From: CAZCPB01 sp044223975
GTDB lineage: Bacteria; Planctomycetota; Phycisphaerae; Phycisphaerales; UBA1924
NCBI GenBank assembly: GCA_044223975.1
Contig: JBGALI010000002.1
Location: 124,001-188,000 of the forward strand
Length of the DNA: 64,000 nt
Direction of reading: 5' to 3'
A model generated the notes under the pieces. It did not search any database. It had not been told where the DNA came from and saw only the letters and a list, made by a program, of their open reading frames with translations. Below are positions 43,842 to 52,563 of this stretch, piece after piece. A program made the position numbers and the translations under genes. Positions within the stretch are counted from its first letter, which is position 1. Each line of letters opens with the position of its first letter.

Positions 43842-45578
43842 TCAGCAGCCCGCGTTGAACGCGGCCAGGAAGATGTCAAAGTCGTCCGCGCCCACGAACC
43901 CGTCGCGGTTGATATCGGCCCGTCCGTCGCCCGTCTCGAACCACTCCAAGTACAGGTCAAAGTCAACGGCGTTGACGAAGCCCGAGTAGTCGACGTCGGC
44001 GGTGCAGTGCGGGGTCACGACGACGGTTACATTGCCGATCGCCGACCGGCCGGTCGTGTCGGCGAGGTTGTACTGGAACGTGTCGGTCCCGGAGAGCGTG
44101 GCCGGCGCGAAGTAGGTGATCTGGTCGCGCCCGCCGGGGCCGGTACCGCGCGAACGGAAAATGGTCGCTCCCAGAGCGGACCGCTCGCGCAGCAACGGGA
44201 TGGTGATCGCATCGCCGTTGACGTCGTAGTCGTTGCCCAGCACGTCAATGGCGGTTGGGATGCCGCCGAAGGCCATGGCCGAGTCGGGCAGGGCGGTCGG
44301 CGCGTGAGGGCCGGCGGCGCCCAGGGCCTTCTTGATCGCCTCGAACGCGTTGATCCGTCCCCAGCCCAGCGTGTCGTCGTTGCCCGGGGCGCCAAGGTCG
44401 GTGCAGGTGCTCTCGATGAATCCTTCGACCTGCGCCGAGGTGAAGGAAGGGCTGATGGACCAGACCACCCCCGCCAGGCCGGCAACCAGGGGCGCGGCAA
44501 AGCTCGTGCCGTCGCGGTACTCGTAGCCCCCCCACCGCTTGGTGCTGTAGATGGAGGTGCCGGGCGCGACGACGTCCACGGCCTTGCCGTAACTGCTGAA
44601 CCACGCGAGCCTGTCGGTCTGATCGACGGCGCCCACGACGAGCACATCGGGCCAGTCAAAGTCGCTGTGATCGCTGGAGGTGTTGTCGGCCGCGAAGACC
44701 AGCAGGCCGCCCTTGGAGCGGATGTAGGCGCCGGTGGTCTGCACCGAAGGCGTCTCGACGCCGGCGTAGCTGACGTTCACGACCTTGGCACTGTGATCGA
44801 CGGCCCAGCGGGCGCCCTCGAGGATGTCCCACACGAACGCGCTGCCCCACGAGTCGTTGCTAGTGCGGACCATCATGATCTTCAGCGACCAGCCCATGCC
44901 GCTGACGCCGACGCCGTTGTTCCCGATGGCCGCGCCGCAGCCGGCGACGTGGGTGCCGTGCCCGACGATGTCGTTGACCTGTCCGCCCGCGGACTCTGCG
45001 AGATGGCTGGCGGAGTTGTACCCGCTGACGCGTGCCGCGGCGAGGTCGGGGTGCGTGAGGTCGATGCCGGTGTCGACGAAGGCCACGATGACCGACGCGG
45101 CGCCGGTCGAAAGGTCCCACGCGGCGGGAGTCTGCACCTTGGAGTGGTGCCACTGCAAAGAAAGGAACGGGTCGTTCGGTGAGGTCGACTGGGGCCAGCA
45201 GCGCCAGTCAGGCGTGACGTACTCGCAGTCGTCCGAGACGAGGAGGCGAGCGGCGAGGTCGTTCTCGGCGCTGCCGCGTTCGGGCTGGGCGTTCTCAGCG
45301 ATGGGAGCCGGCGGCGCGACAAGCAGGTACTCGTCGGTCTCGACGCACCGCGCCAGGGTCAGCGGCACCAGGCGATCACGCGCCCGCGCATCGCGCTGAG
45401 CCGGAAGGCCCTGGCGAACCCGGGCGATCAGCCGGCCCGAGAACTCCATGTCCCCGGGGCGCTCAACAAATAGGGGAGCAGCGCCCGGGAGCGATGAACC
45501 ACCCGTGGCCAGCGTGACAGATCCCACGCACGCGCAGGCTGCTAACGCGCCTACTCGCGCGATCACACGGTCGATCAT
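43842..45578 (-). CDS. Secreted subtilisin-family (S8) protease with dockerin-like tail
   Basis: 578-residue exported serine protease. N-terminal MIDRVIARVGALAACACVGS signal; a propeptide-like region (about 40-130); catalytic triad Asp169 (FVDTGIDLTHPD), His207 (GHGTHVAG) and Ser359 (DGTSFAAPLVAG). A cadherin-like/Ig segment (VLGNDYDVNGDAI) precedes two EF-hand-like repeats ending AFNAGC, a slightly diverged version of the tail shared by its neighbours. GGAGTGAC is 8 bases before ATG 45578. It may mature or release other exported proteins in the cluster; that is inference from position. Confidence 0.92.
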   Translation of the reverse strand: MIDRVIARVGALAACACVGSVTLATGGSSLPGAAPLFVERPGDMEFSGRLIARVRQGLPAQRDARARDRLVPLTLARCVETDEYLLVAPPAPIAENAQPERGSAENDLAARLLVSDDCEYVTPDWRCWPQSTSPNDPFLSLQWHHSKVQTPAAWDLSTGAASVIVAFVDTGIDLTHPDLAAARVSGYNSASHLAESAGGQVNDIVGHGTHVAGCGAAIGNNGVGVSGMGWSLKIMMVRTSNDSWGSAFVWDILEGARWAVDHSAKVVNVSYAGVETPSVQTTGAYIRSKGGLLVFAADNTSSDHSDFDWPDVLVVGAVDQTDRLAWFSSYGKAVDVVAPGTSIYSTKRWGGYEYRDGTSFAAPLVAGLAGVVWSISPSFTSAQVEGFIESTCTDLGAPGNDDTLGWGRINAFEAIKKALGAAGPHAPTALPDSAMAFGGIPTAIDVLGNDYDVNGDAITIPLLRERSALGATIFRSRGTGPGGRDQITYFAPATLSGTDTFQYNLADTTGRSAIGNVTVVVTPHCTADVDYSGFVNAVDFDLYLEWFETGDGRADINRDGFVGADDFDIFLAAFNAGC

Positions 45579-45812
45579 CCAGTCACTCCGCCTATGGACG
45601 GACAATCCGGACCGGTCCCCCCGGCCCACGGGGCCATGCTACACGGGCCTTGACAGGGCGCCAACACCTTGTGTGGGTGGATATTGCAATCTTCAGAATA
45701 AAACTAGTGCAAGCCCCGAACGGGATGGCATCGGACCATTGCATCCTTTAAAAGTTGTCGAGCTTAAGCGTTCGCGGCAAGCCGCGAGCTTGGCAGCGCG
45801 CGTCGCGGAGCT

Positions 45813-48275
45813 TCAGCAGCCTGCCACGAAGCCGTCCATGAACTGATCAAAGTCTTCGCCGCTGGTGAAGCCGTCGCCGTTGAAGTCCGCCGCGGGATCG
45901 CCGTAATAGAAAAGATCGCTGTACAGGTCAAAGTCGTTGCCGTTGACAAAGCCATCGCCGTTGATGTCGGCGGGGCAGGTCGCGGTGGGCGCCGTCCACA
46001 GCCCGCGTCCGTGCGTGGCGGAGAGCAGCGTGGTGGAGCCGTGCATGAACACGAGCTCGTCGACGCTGGCGGTGTTGGGGCCCTCGTTGCTCGTGGCCCA
46101 GGTGGCGCCGCCGTCAGCGGAGGCGAAGATGCCGACCTCGGTGCCGACGTAGAGCCAGCCGCGGTGCGCGGGGTGGCGGGCGATGCCATTGATGGGGGCG
46201 TCGGGGAGGCCGGTGGCGCCCGAGCCGGTGACGTCGTGCCAGGTGACGCCGCCGTCGGTGGTGCGCCAGAGGTTGTCGGGCGAGAATCCGCCGAACGCGG
46301 CGTACACGGTGTCGTTGTCGGTGGGATCGATGAACAGTCGGGTGCAGTAGCGGTCGGGGAGCGGGTTGGTGGCGCCGTTGTTGTCGATCGTAATCCAAGT
46401 CGGGGTGGTGGCGGCGCCGTTGAGAGACTTGTCGATCCTGCCGTCGTTCTGCGCGACCCACACGAGATTGGAGTTTCCGGGGGCGATCGCGATCGCGGAG
46501 ATGTAGCTGCTGCCCGCGGGGCGGATCGATCGCCAGTGGGGACCGCCGATGAGCGGCTTGAGGTTGTCGGTGCGCCACAGGCTGGCGCCCCCGGCGACCA
46601 TGACCCTGGGGTCGTTGGGGTCGAGGATGAACGGCGCGATGAAGTTGGCGGCGACGCCCGCGTCGGCGAGGCCGTTCACGATGTAGCCGGCGCTCGCGCC
46701 GCCGTCCTTGGAGCGGTGGATCTGGAGCGTGATGTACTCGCCGTACAGGTAGTTGGTGTTGGACCAGTCGATGGCGCAGAAGCCGCCGTCGCCGCCGAAG
46801 GGCAGGGTCGCGGTGTCGGAACCGTTCTGGAGGAGGAGACTGCCGTTGTCCTGCGTGCCGCCGTAGATCTTGCCGCTGGGGCCGTCGCCCGCGGCACCGT
46901 AGAACTGCGTGGTGCGGTACGTCTGGTCGAGGCGTGCCCAGCCCGAGCCCGGGCTCGCGGTGTAGACATCCTCGGTCTTGTAGATGCTGCCGTCGGTGCA
47001 GATGTAGACACGCTTGTTGGTGGTGCCGTTGAAGCCCGGGTCGCTGATGATGGTGTGGATGTCCGGGTGCGGGTCGACGGTGTTGATGTAGCCGTTGGAG
47101 ACCTGCGTGAGCGTCACGCCGCCGTCGGTGGAACGCTTGGTGTGGTAGCCGCCGGCCATCAGCACGTTGGGATTGACCGGGTCGACCCACATCGGGGCGC
47201 AGTACCAGTTGGTGTCGGTCGAGCCGCTGGTGGTCACCGCGGCGTAGGAATGGCCGCCGTCGGTGGACTTATAGATCTTGCTGTCGGCGCCGTTGGTCGC
47301 GTACACGATCGCGGGGTTGGCCTTGTGGTACGCCAGCGCGATGCGGCTGCCCCAGCCCGTCACGTAATCGAGGCCCGTCGCGGCCGCCCACGCCCCGCCG
47401 GTGTTGGTCGAGTACGCGGCACGGTGGAACCACTCGCCGGTGCCGAAGTTGTAGTCGATGATCTCGGCGATCGCCTTGGCGCCGTTGGTGGGATCGAACG
47501 CCACGTAGTAGCAGCCCTGGGCCCAGTACGGGTTGGACCACGTGCCGCCGCCGTTGGTGGTCTTCTGGATGCCGTAGTAGCGCGTGCCCACCAGCACGGT
47601 GTTCGCGTTGGTCGGGTGCACCGCGATCGAGCAGACGTTGCCAAAGCCCGACGTGGACGACATGTAATTCCACGTCGCGCCGCCGTCGGTCGACTTGTAC
47701 ATGCCGATGCCGCCGATGGCATCGCCGTTGAAGAAACCCTCGCCGGTGCCCATGTACATGATGTTGGGGTTGCTCGGCGCGATCGCCAGGGCCCCCACCG
47801 CCAGGTTGGTCATCTGGTCGTTCACCGGGTTCCAGGTCAGCCCGCCGTCGGTTGAGTGCCAGATGCCGCCGTCCACTCCGCCCGCCCAGAGCTTGTTGGT
47901 CTGCGTGGGGTGGATCACAAGCGCGAGCGTTCGTCCGCCGATGTTGCTCGGGCCGCGGCTGGTCCAGCCGGTGGGGTAGATGCCCGCGACGTTGCGCTTC
48001 CCGTTCGCCTGTGCCGCGGCGATGCTGGCCTGGCGCTGCTGCAGCGCTTTGGCGTATGCGCCCTTGGCAATCTGACCGTGCTCATCGAGCCAACGCAGAC
48101 GCCGCCACTGGAAGGCCTTGTCGGCGTCGGTGCAGGCCATGCCGCCCTTGGCCTCTTCGAGTTCTTCTTCCTCAGAGTCGGGGCGGAACCCGACGCCGCC
48201 GGTGTCGAGCGAGCAGGATGCGAGCAACCCGCCCAGGAGCGCGAGCAGCGTGGCGCGAACAAAGCGTTCCAACAT
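45813..48275 (-). CDS. BNR/exo-sialidase-like beta-propeller lipoprotein with Gly-Cys dockerin tail (copy B)
   Basis: 820-residue paralogue of 39614-42073. Lipoprotein signal MLERFVRATLLALLGGLLASC; very acidic linker (SEEEELEEA); shared segments TGWTSRGPSNIGGRT, YGGTQDNG and FGGDGGFCAIDWSNTNYLYGE; Asp-boxes STDGGLTWN, STDGGATWN and SADGGATWA; tail CPADINGDGFVNGNDFD… ending FVAGC. GGGAGG precedes ATG 48275. The two copies align end to end, so they came from a whole-gene duplication with three genes now between or beside them. The ligand is unknown. Confidence 0.85.
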   Translation of the reverse strand: MLERFVRATLLALLGGLLASCSLDTGGVGFRPDSEEEELEEAKGGMACTDADKAFQWRRLRWLDEHGQIAKGAYAKALQQRQASIAAAQANGKRNVAGIYPTGWTSRGPSNIGGRTLALVIHPTQTNKLWAGGVDGGIWHSTDGGLTWNPVNDQMTNLAVGALAIAPSNPNIMYMGTGEGFFNGDAIGGIGMYKSTDGGATWNYMSSTSGFGNVCSIAVHPTNANTVLVGTRYYGIQKTTNGGGTWSNPYWAQGCYYVAFDPTNGAKAIAEIIDYNFGTGEWFHRAAYSTNTGGAWAAATGLDYVTGWGSRIALAYHKANPAIVYATNGADSKIYKSTDGGHSYAAVTTSGSTDTNWYCAPMWVDPVNPNVLMAGGYHTKRSTDGGVTLTQVSNGYINTVDPHPDIHTIISDPGFNGTTNKRVYICTDGSIYKTEDVYTASPGSGWARLDQTYRTTQFYGAAGDGPSGKIYGGTQDNGSLLLQNGSDTATLPFGGDGGFCAIDWSNTNYLYGEYITLQIHRSKDGGASAGYIVNGLADAGVAANFIAPFILDPNDPRVMVAGGASLWRTDNLKPLIGGPHWRSIRPAGSSYISAIAIAPGNSNLVWVAQNDGRIDKSLNGAATTPTWITIDNNGATNPLPDRYCTRLFIDPTDNDTVYAAFGGFSPDNLWRTTDGGVTWHDVTGSGATGLPDAPINGIARHPAHRGWLYVGTEVGIFASADGGATWATSNEGPNTASVDELVFMHGSTTLLSATHGRGLWTAPTATCPADINGDGFVNGNDFDLYSDLFYYGDPAADFNGDGFTSGEDFDQFMDGFVAGC

Positions 48276-48422
48276 CACAACCTCCCGGGCCGGGCCCGAA
48301 CCCCACGAGCATCGGCGCGGCAAAGTGACCACCCCAGACTAGCACGCCGCGGGGCGCCATCAAAGCGGGGACTTCGCCCGAGAACCGCGCACATCGCGGG
48401 GGTTCAACGGGATTCCCCGGGG

Positions 48423-49190
48423 TCACGACGCGCCGGGGCTGGCAGGGAGGTCGTCTTCGGCGGTGATGTTCCAGCCCTTGCCGCACTCGGGGCAGACAGG
48501 CTCTGGGAGTCCGGCGATGGAGTAGTTGCAGTGCGGGCAGCAGCCGCGGGCGAGCCGGCGCTGGGCGCGGGTGCGCGTGAGGTAAGGCCCGACCCGGGGG
48601 ATCCAGGCGAGGGAATAGAGGAAGAGGAAGAGGCCGAGCAGGGCGAGGGCGTTGTGGAGGTAGCCGGACCAGAGGGGGCGGGTATCAATCACGTCAGCGG
48701 TGCGCAGTCGATTCAGCGTGTCCGGTGCGGGTGCATCCGGCTGCGCGCGCCACCATTCGACAACGGCTTGCCGAATCGCGGCCGATTCGTGGTCCGTGAT
48801 TCGAGCGGGATTGGCGAGCGGGAGCGCGACCAGGCTCCACCTGATCACTTCTCGCGTCGGCGCGTAAAATCCGCGGGCGACGGGACTGCCGTACTGAACG
48901 TGCACTTGAAAGACCTCGGCGGGTCGATCCCTGATTACTCTCGCCATCGCATCCCAGCTATCGGTATTGGGATCCTCAACCTCGAACAAGTCACCTCGAC
49001 GCACAGCGTACAGATGCGCGACCGCAGGGTCCGCGCGTCCGCCCGTGGCGAACCAACGACCGACGGTCGTGAACCTGCTGTGACCGCCGATACTCAACAG
49101 GCTCGTAAGAAGGCCCGCCGTCAGCAGAAGGCTCGTCACCGGCTTTTGCACCCACCGCCGAAACCACGCTCGCAGCCCCGCCCGCGTCAT
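48423..49190 (-). CDS. Membrane protein with C-terminal zinc ribbon, unknown function
   Basis: 255-residue protein: short basic N-terminus, TM helix VTSLLLTAGLLTSLLSIGG, an external domain of about 130 residues, second TM helix NALALLGLFLFLYSLAWI, then a basic stretch and zinc ribbon CPHCNYSIAGLPEPVCPEC. It has the same architecture as the two proteins at 29.5-30.3 kb, but its tail is more diverged. ATG 49190 gives a sensible N-terminus. The start region adjoins the left repeat of the RAYT element. Confidence 0.7.
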   Translation of the reverse strand: MTRAGLRAWFRRWVQKPVTSLLLTAGLLTSLLSIGGHSRFTTVGRWFATGGRADPAVAHLYAVRRGDLFEVEDPNTDSWDAMARVIRDRPAEVFQVHVQYGSPVARGFYAPTREVIRWSLVALPLANPARITDHESAAIRQAVVEWWRAQPDAPAPDTLNRLRTADVIDTRPLWSGYLHNALALLGLFLFLYSLAWIPRVGPYLTRTRAQRRLARGCCPHCNYSIAGLPEPVCPECGKGWNITAEDDLPASPGAS

Positions 49191-49256
49191 GAACGACGAT
49201 ACGCGTGCAGCGGACGCCACGATTCCCACGCTGCGTCACATCGAGTCCTGCCCTCA

Positions 49257-49323
49257 CCCGCGCAGCGGGTGCACCGCCGGTAGCCTCGGGTGGAGCGAGT
49301 CCGCGAGCGCAACCCGTGGACCC
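49257..49323. repeat. REP element, left flank of RAYT 1
   Basis: Begins with the palindrome CCCGCGCAGCGGG (49257-49269). A 44-base segment (about 49277-49322) matches the reverse complement of the right-flank element with a single mismatch. Confidence 0.88.
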
Positions 49324-49435
49324 AAGGCTGCTTTAAACTAGCCCGCCTTGTCCGTAAGCCCGCGCCGCGGGCGACAGTCCGGCCTGCGGTACACCCCACC
49401 CTCATCCGACTCGCGCGCGTGAATTGGAGTTGCAC

Positions 49436-49891
49436 ATGGGTCACACGTACCACAACCTCGAATACCACATTGTCACATCCACCAAGGGCCGCACGCCATC
49501 CATCCGCCCAGAGATCCGGCCCCGGCTCGACTCGTACATCGGCGGGATCGTCCGCGAGCACGGCGGCACCCTGCTATCCGCCGGTGGTGTCGAGGATCAT
49601 TCCCACTGGCTGGTCTCGGCAAAGCCCGACGTAGCTCCGTCGGACCTCGTGCGCGCGCTCAAGGCAGGGTCCTCGGGGTGGCTTCACGAGACCCTTCCGG
49701 AAATGCGCGGCTTTCAGTGGCAGGCCGGGTACAGCATCTTCAGCGTCAGCAAGTCGCGCGAGGAGACGGTGCGCCGGTACATACAGGGGCAGGAGGAGCA
49801 TCACAAGAAGCAGACGTTCATGGAGGAGTTGAGGGCGCTGCTGGAGAAGCACGGGGTACCGTTCGATCCGCGGTACCTCGCGGCTGATTGA
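49436..49891 (+). CDS. REP-associated tyrosine transposase (Y1/IS200-like), RAYT 1
   Basis: 151-residue Y1-family HUH transposase. The HUH motif is DHSHWLVSA; the nucleophile Tyr is in RRYIQGQEEHHKKQTF; the N-terminus GHTYHNLEYHIVTSTKGR fits the family. GGAG is 8 bases before ATG 49436. It is flanked by inverted copies of a REP element (49257-49323 and 49957-50022), which marks it as a RAYT rather than a classic IS200 with its own ends. All catalytic residues are present, so it may be active. It sits between a zinc-ribbon gene and gatC. Confidence 0.9.
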   Translation: MGHTYHNLEYHIVTSTKGRTPSIRPEIRPRLDSYIGGIVREHGGTLLSAGGVEDHSHWLVSAKPDVAPSDLVRALKAGSSGWLHETLPEMRGFQWQAGYSIFSVSKSREETVRRYIQGQEEHHKKQTFMEELRALLEKHGVPFDPRYLAAD

Positions 49892-49900
49892 GGGCTGCCG

Positions 49901-50022
49901 CCCGCTGCGCGGGCTTGAGAGAAGAGGCAGAGGAAAGGGGTTGGATGTTGATTCGCGGTCCACGGGTTGCGCTCGAGGACTCGCTCCACCCGAGGCTACC
50001 GGCTCCACGCCCGCTGCGCGGG
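49901..50022. repeat. REP elements, right flank of RAYT 1
   Basis: The palindrome CCCGCTGCGCGGG occurs at 49901-49913 and again at 50010-50022. The element at 49957-50022 is the inverted copy of the left flank. It ends about 50 bases before the gatC start, so it lies in that gene's 5' region. Confidence 0.88.
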
Positions 50023-50075
50023 CAAAGCTCCACCCGCACAGGGAGCACGGACCGCCCGCCGCTACACTGTGGCGC

Positions 50076-50396
50076 ATGCCCGACCCCGGCCACCATCAAC
50101 TCTCCGCCGACTACGTCCGCAAGGTCGCGCGCCTCGCACGGCTTGCGCCTAGCGATGAGCAGGTCGAAAAGTACCGCGGCCAGCTCTCGGCGATCATCAC
50201 CTACATGGAACGCCTCAAGACGCTCGACCTCTCGGGCGTCGAGCCGCTCGCCAACGTCGGCGATTTCACCAACCGCATGGACGATGACGTGCCCGGGGAG
50301 ACGCTCCCCAACGCGGTCCTGATGAAGATGGCGCCCGAGACGATGGAGCCGTTCATCAGGGTGCCCAAGGTGCTCGACGAAGGCGGCGGGGCATGA
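50076..50396 (+). CDS. gatC: Asp-tRNA(Asn)/Glu-tRNA(Gln) amidotransferase subunit C
   Basis: 106-residue small subunit of the GatCAB amidotransferase, which converts mischarged Glu-tRNA(Gln) or Asp-tRNA(Asn). Typical features are LSADYVRKVARLARLAPSDE, the extended YMERLKTLDLSGVEPLANV, the mid-region DDDVPGETLP, and the C-terminal FIRVPKVLDEGG. ATG 50076 matches the usual start. It overlaps gatA by ATGA (50393-50396). gatB is not in the window. Confidence 0.95.
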   Translation: MPDPGHHQLSADYVRKVARLARLAPSDEQVEKYRGQLSAIITYMERLKTLDLSGVEPLANVGDFTNRMDDDVPGETLPNAVLMKMAPETMEPFIRVPKVLDEGGGA

Positions 50397-51874
50397 GCAA
50401 CGCGCCTGACAGCGTGCGCGGCATCCGGGAGGCCGTCGCCGCCCGCACAGTCTCTGCCTCGGACGTCACGCGCGCGGCGCTCGCCCGCATTAACACGGCC
50501 AACCCGGCGCTCAACGCCTTCACGCAGATCTTCGACGAGTTCGCGCTCCGGCAGGCCGGCGCCATCGACGCGCTCATCGCGGCAGGGGAGCCCGTCGGCC
50601 CGCTGGCGGGAGTCCCTGTCGCGCTCAAGGACAACATCTGCCTCGCGCACGGGAAGACCACGTGCGCGAGCCGGATGCTCGAGGATTACGAATCGCCGTT
50701 CGATGCGACCGTGGCGACGCGCCTGATCGAGGCTGGCGCGGTGATCGTCGGCAAGACCAATCTTGACGAGTTCGCCATGGGTTCATCGACCGAGCACTCG
50801 TGCTTCGGGCCGGTGAAGAACCCCTGGGACCATTCGCGCGTGCCCGGCGGCTCCAGCGGCGGGTCTGCCGCGGCGGTCGCGGCGGGGCTCGTGCCGATCG
50901 CGCTGGGGTCAGATACGGGCGGATCGATCCGCCAGCCCGCGGCATTGTGCGGCGTGCTGGGGATCAAGCCGACGTACGGGCGCGTGTCGCGCTACGGGCT
51001 GGTCGCGTTCGCGTCGAGCCTCGACCAGATCGGGCCTTTCGCCCGTTCGTGCGCCGATGCCGCGGCCGTCATGGACGTGATCTGCGGCATCGACCATCGC
51101 GATTCCACGTCCGCGGAGGTCGAGGTGCCCGGCTTTGCGATGGACCTCGATTCGCCCGTCGACGGCCTGATCCTGGGCGTGCCGCGCCAGGCGTACAGCG
51201 ACGCGAGCCACGCGGCGGTGACGGCGTCGTTCAAGGCCGCGGTCGACGCGTACGTGAAGATGGGCGCGCAGATCGTCGAGATCGACCTGCCGCTGATCGA
51301 CGAGGCGATCGCGGCGTACTACATCGTCGCGCCGGCGGAGGCGTCGTCAAACCTGGCGCGGTTCGACGGGGTGCGCTACGGTCGGCGCGCCAAGCTCGAC
51401 GCGGGCGACGGGCTGATGGAGATGTACTGCCGTTCGCGCTCGGTGGGCTTCGGCGCGGAGGTGCAGCGGCGGATCATGCTGGGCACGCACGTGCTCTCCA
51501 GCGGCTACTACGACGCGTACTACACAACGGCGCTGAAGGTGCGCCGGCGCCTCAAGCACGACTTCGATGCCGCGTTCCGCGCGGGGTGCCACGCGATCCT
51601 CATGCCCTCGACACCGGGCCCCGCGTTCCGCTTCGGTGAAAAGACGGGCGACCCGATGGCGATGTATCTCGAAGACGTGTACACCGTCGCGGCCAACCTG
51701 GCGGGGCTGCCGGGCCTGTCGATGCCGGCGGGCTTCGCGAAGGTGGACGGGAAGGACCTGCCGCTTGGCGTGCAGTTGATCGGGCAGCCGTTCGAGGAAG
51801 CGGAGTTGCTGCAGATCGCGGCGATGTTCGAGCGGGCGACGGAGTGGAGCGGGCGGCGGCCGGTGAAGGTTTGA
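50393..51874 (+). CDS. gatA: Asp-tRNA(Asn)/Glu-tRNA(Gln) amidotransferase subunit A
   Basis: 493-residue amidase-signature enzyme supplying ammonia from glutamine. The Ser-cisSer-Lys triad is visible: Lys79 in PVALKDNI, Ser154 in GGSSGGSAAAVAAG and Ser178 in GSDTGGSIRQPA. The C-terminal region NLAGLPGLSMPAGF and PLGVQLIGQPFEE is typical of GatA. Translation is coupled to gatC by a 4-base overlap. The gene ends beside a half-copy of the REP element associated with RAYT 2. Confidence 0.97.
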   Translation: MSNAPDSVRGIREAVAARTVSASDVTRAALARINTANPALNAFTQIFDEFALRQAGAIDALIAAGEPVGPLAGVPVALKDNICLAHGKTTCASRMLEDYESPFDATVATRLIEAGAVIVGKTNLDEFAMGSSTEHSCFGPVKNPWDHSRVPGGSSGGSAAAVAAGLVPIALGSDTGGSIRQPAALCGVLGIKPTYGRVSRYGLVAFASSLDQIGPFARSCADAAAVMDVICGIDHRDSTSAEVEVPGFAMDLDSPVDGLILGVPRQAYSDASHAAVTASFKAAVDAYVKMGAQIVEIDLPLIDEAIAAYYIVAPAEASSNLARFDGVRYGRRAKLDAGDGLMEMYCRSRSVGFGAEVQRRIMLGTHVLSSGYYDAYYTTALKVRRRLKHDFDAAFRAGCHAILMPSTPGPAFRFGEKTGDPMAMYLEDVYTVAANLAGLPGLSMPAGFAKVDGKDLPLGVQLIGQPFEEAELLQIAAMFERATEWSGRRPVKV

Positions 51875-51942
51875 CCCGCTTGACCGATAGAGCCGCCGAT
51901 GGGCGGGTGCGGGGTTAGTCTTCGAAGGCGTTGCGTAGCTCG

Positions 51943-51970
51943 ACCCGCCCACTTCCGTGGGCGGCTCCAC
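51943..51970. repeat. Half REP element of the RAYT 2 family
   Basis: The reverse complement reads GTGGAGCCGCCCACGGAAGT followed by GGGCGGG, identical to the first 27 bases of the 83-bp elements flanking RAYT 2. It lies between the convergent gatA and tadA genes. Confidence 0.85.
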
Positions 51971-51991
51971 GCGACTCTCGATCCGGCATGG

Positions 51992-52537
51992 TCACTTGCC
52001 GCGCACTCGCCTTTTCTCTCGGATGCCTTGAAAGAACTCCGAGAGCATGGCCCCCGCGCGGTCGCCCATGACCCCCGCGATGATCTCGGGGCGGTGGTTC
52101 AGCCGCCGATCGCCGGTGATCGAGTAGAGCGTGCGCACGGCGCCCGCCTTGGGGTCGTCGGCGCCGTACACGAGCCGACCGACGCGGGCGTTGACGATCA
52201 GGCCGGCGCACATGCAGCACGGCTCCAGCGTCACGACAAGCGTGCAGGCGTTCAATCGCCAATCGCCCAGTTTCGCTGCCGCGGCACGGATGGCGGTGAG
52301 TTCGGCGTGCGAGGCGGGGTCCTTGTCGATCTCGCGCCGGTTGAAGGCCTCGCCCAGCACGCGCCCGCTCGCGGTCTCATAGACCACGGCGCCGATGGGG
52401 ACTTCGCCGATCGCCGCGGCCTGCTCGGCCAGGGCCAGGGCGCGGGTCATCGCCGTGCGATCCGCGTCGGTGGCCCTGTCGGGGCCGGCGATCTCTCGGC
52501 GCGCCTTGGCGCGCCGGGCCAGCGTGAGCCAGAACAT
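51992..52537 (-). CDS. tadA: tRNA-specific adenosine deaminase
   Basis: 181-residue zinc deaminase that makes inosine at the wobble position of tRNA-Arg(ACG). The catalytic motifs are HAELTAI (zinc His and proton-shuttle Glu) and PCCMCAG (two zinc Cys); GEVPIGAVV and GRLVYGADDPKAGA are family-typical. Start choice is uncertain: ATG 52537 lies 27 bases after the dxr stop, ATG 52450 (MTRALALAEQAAAIGE) gives a minimal 152-residue enzyme, and ATG 52582 would overlap dxr. It is in an apparent operon with dxr. Confidence 0.92.
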   Translation of the reverse strand: MFWLTLARRAKARREIAGPDRATDADRTAMTRALALAEQAAAIGEVPIGAVVYETASGRVLGEAFNRREIDKDPASHAELTAIRAAAAKLGDWRLNACTLVVTLEPCCMCAGLIVNARVGRLVYGADDPKAGAVRTLYSITGDRRLNHRPEIIAGVMGDRAGAMLSEFFQGIREKRRVRGK

Positions 52538-52563
52538 CGTGCGCCGCGGGGTCGGGTGGGGGG

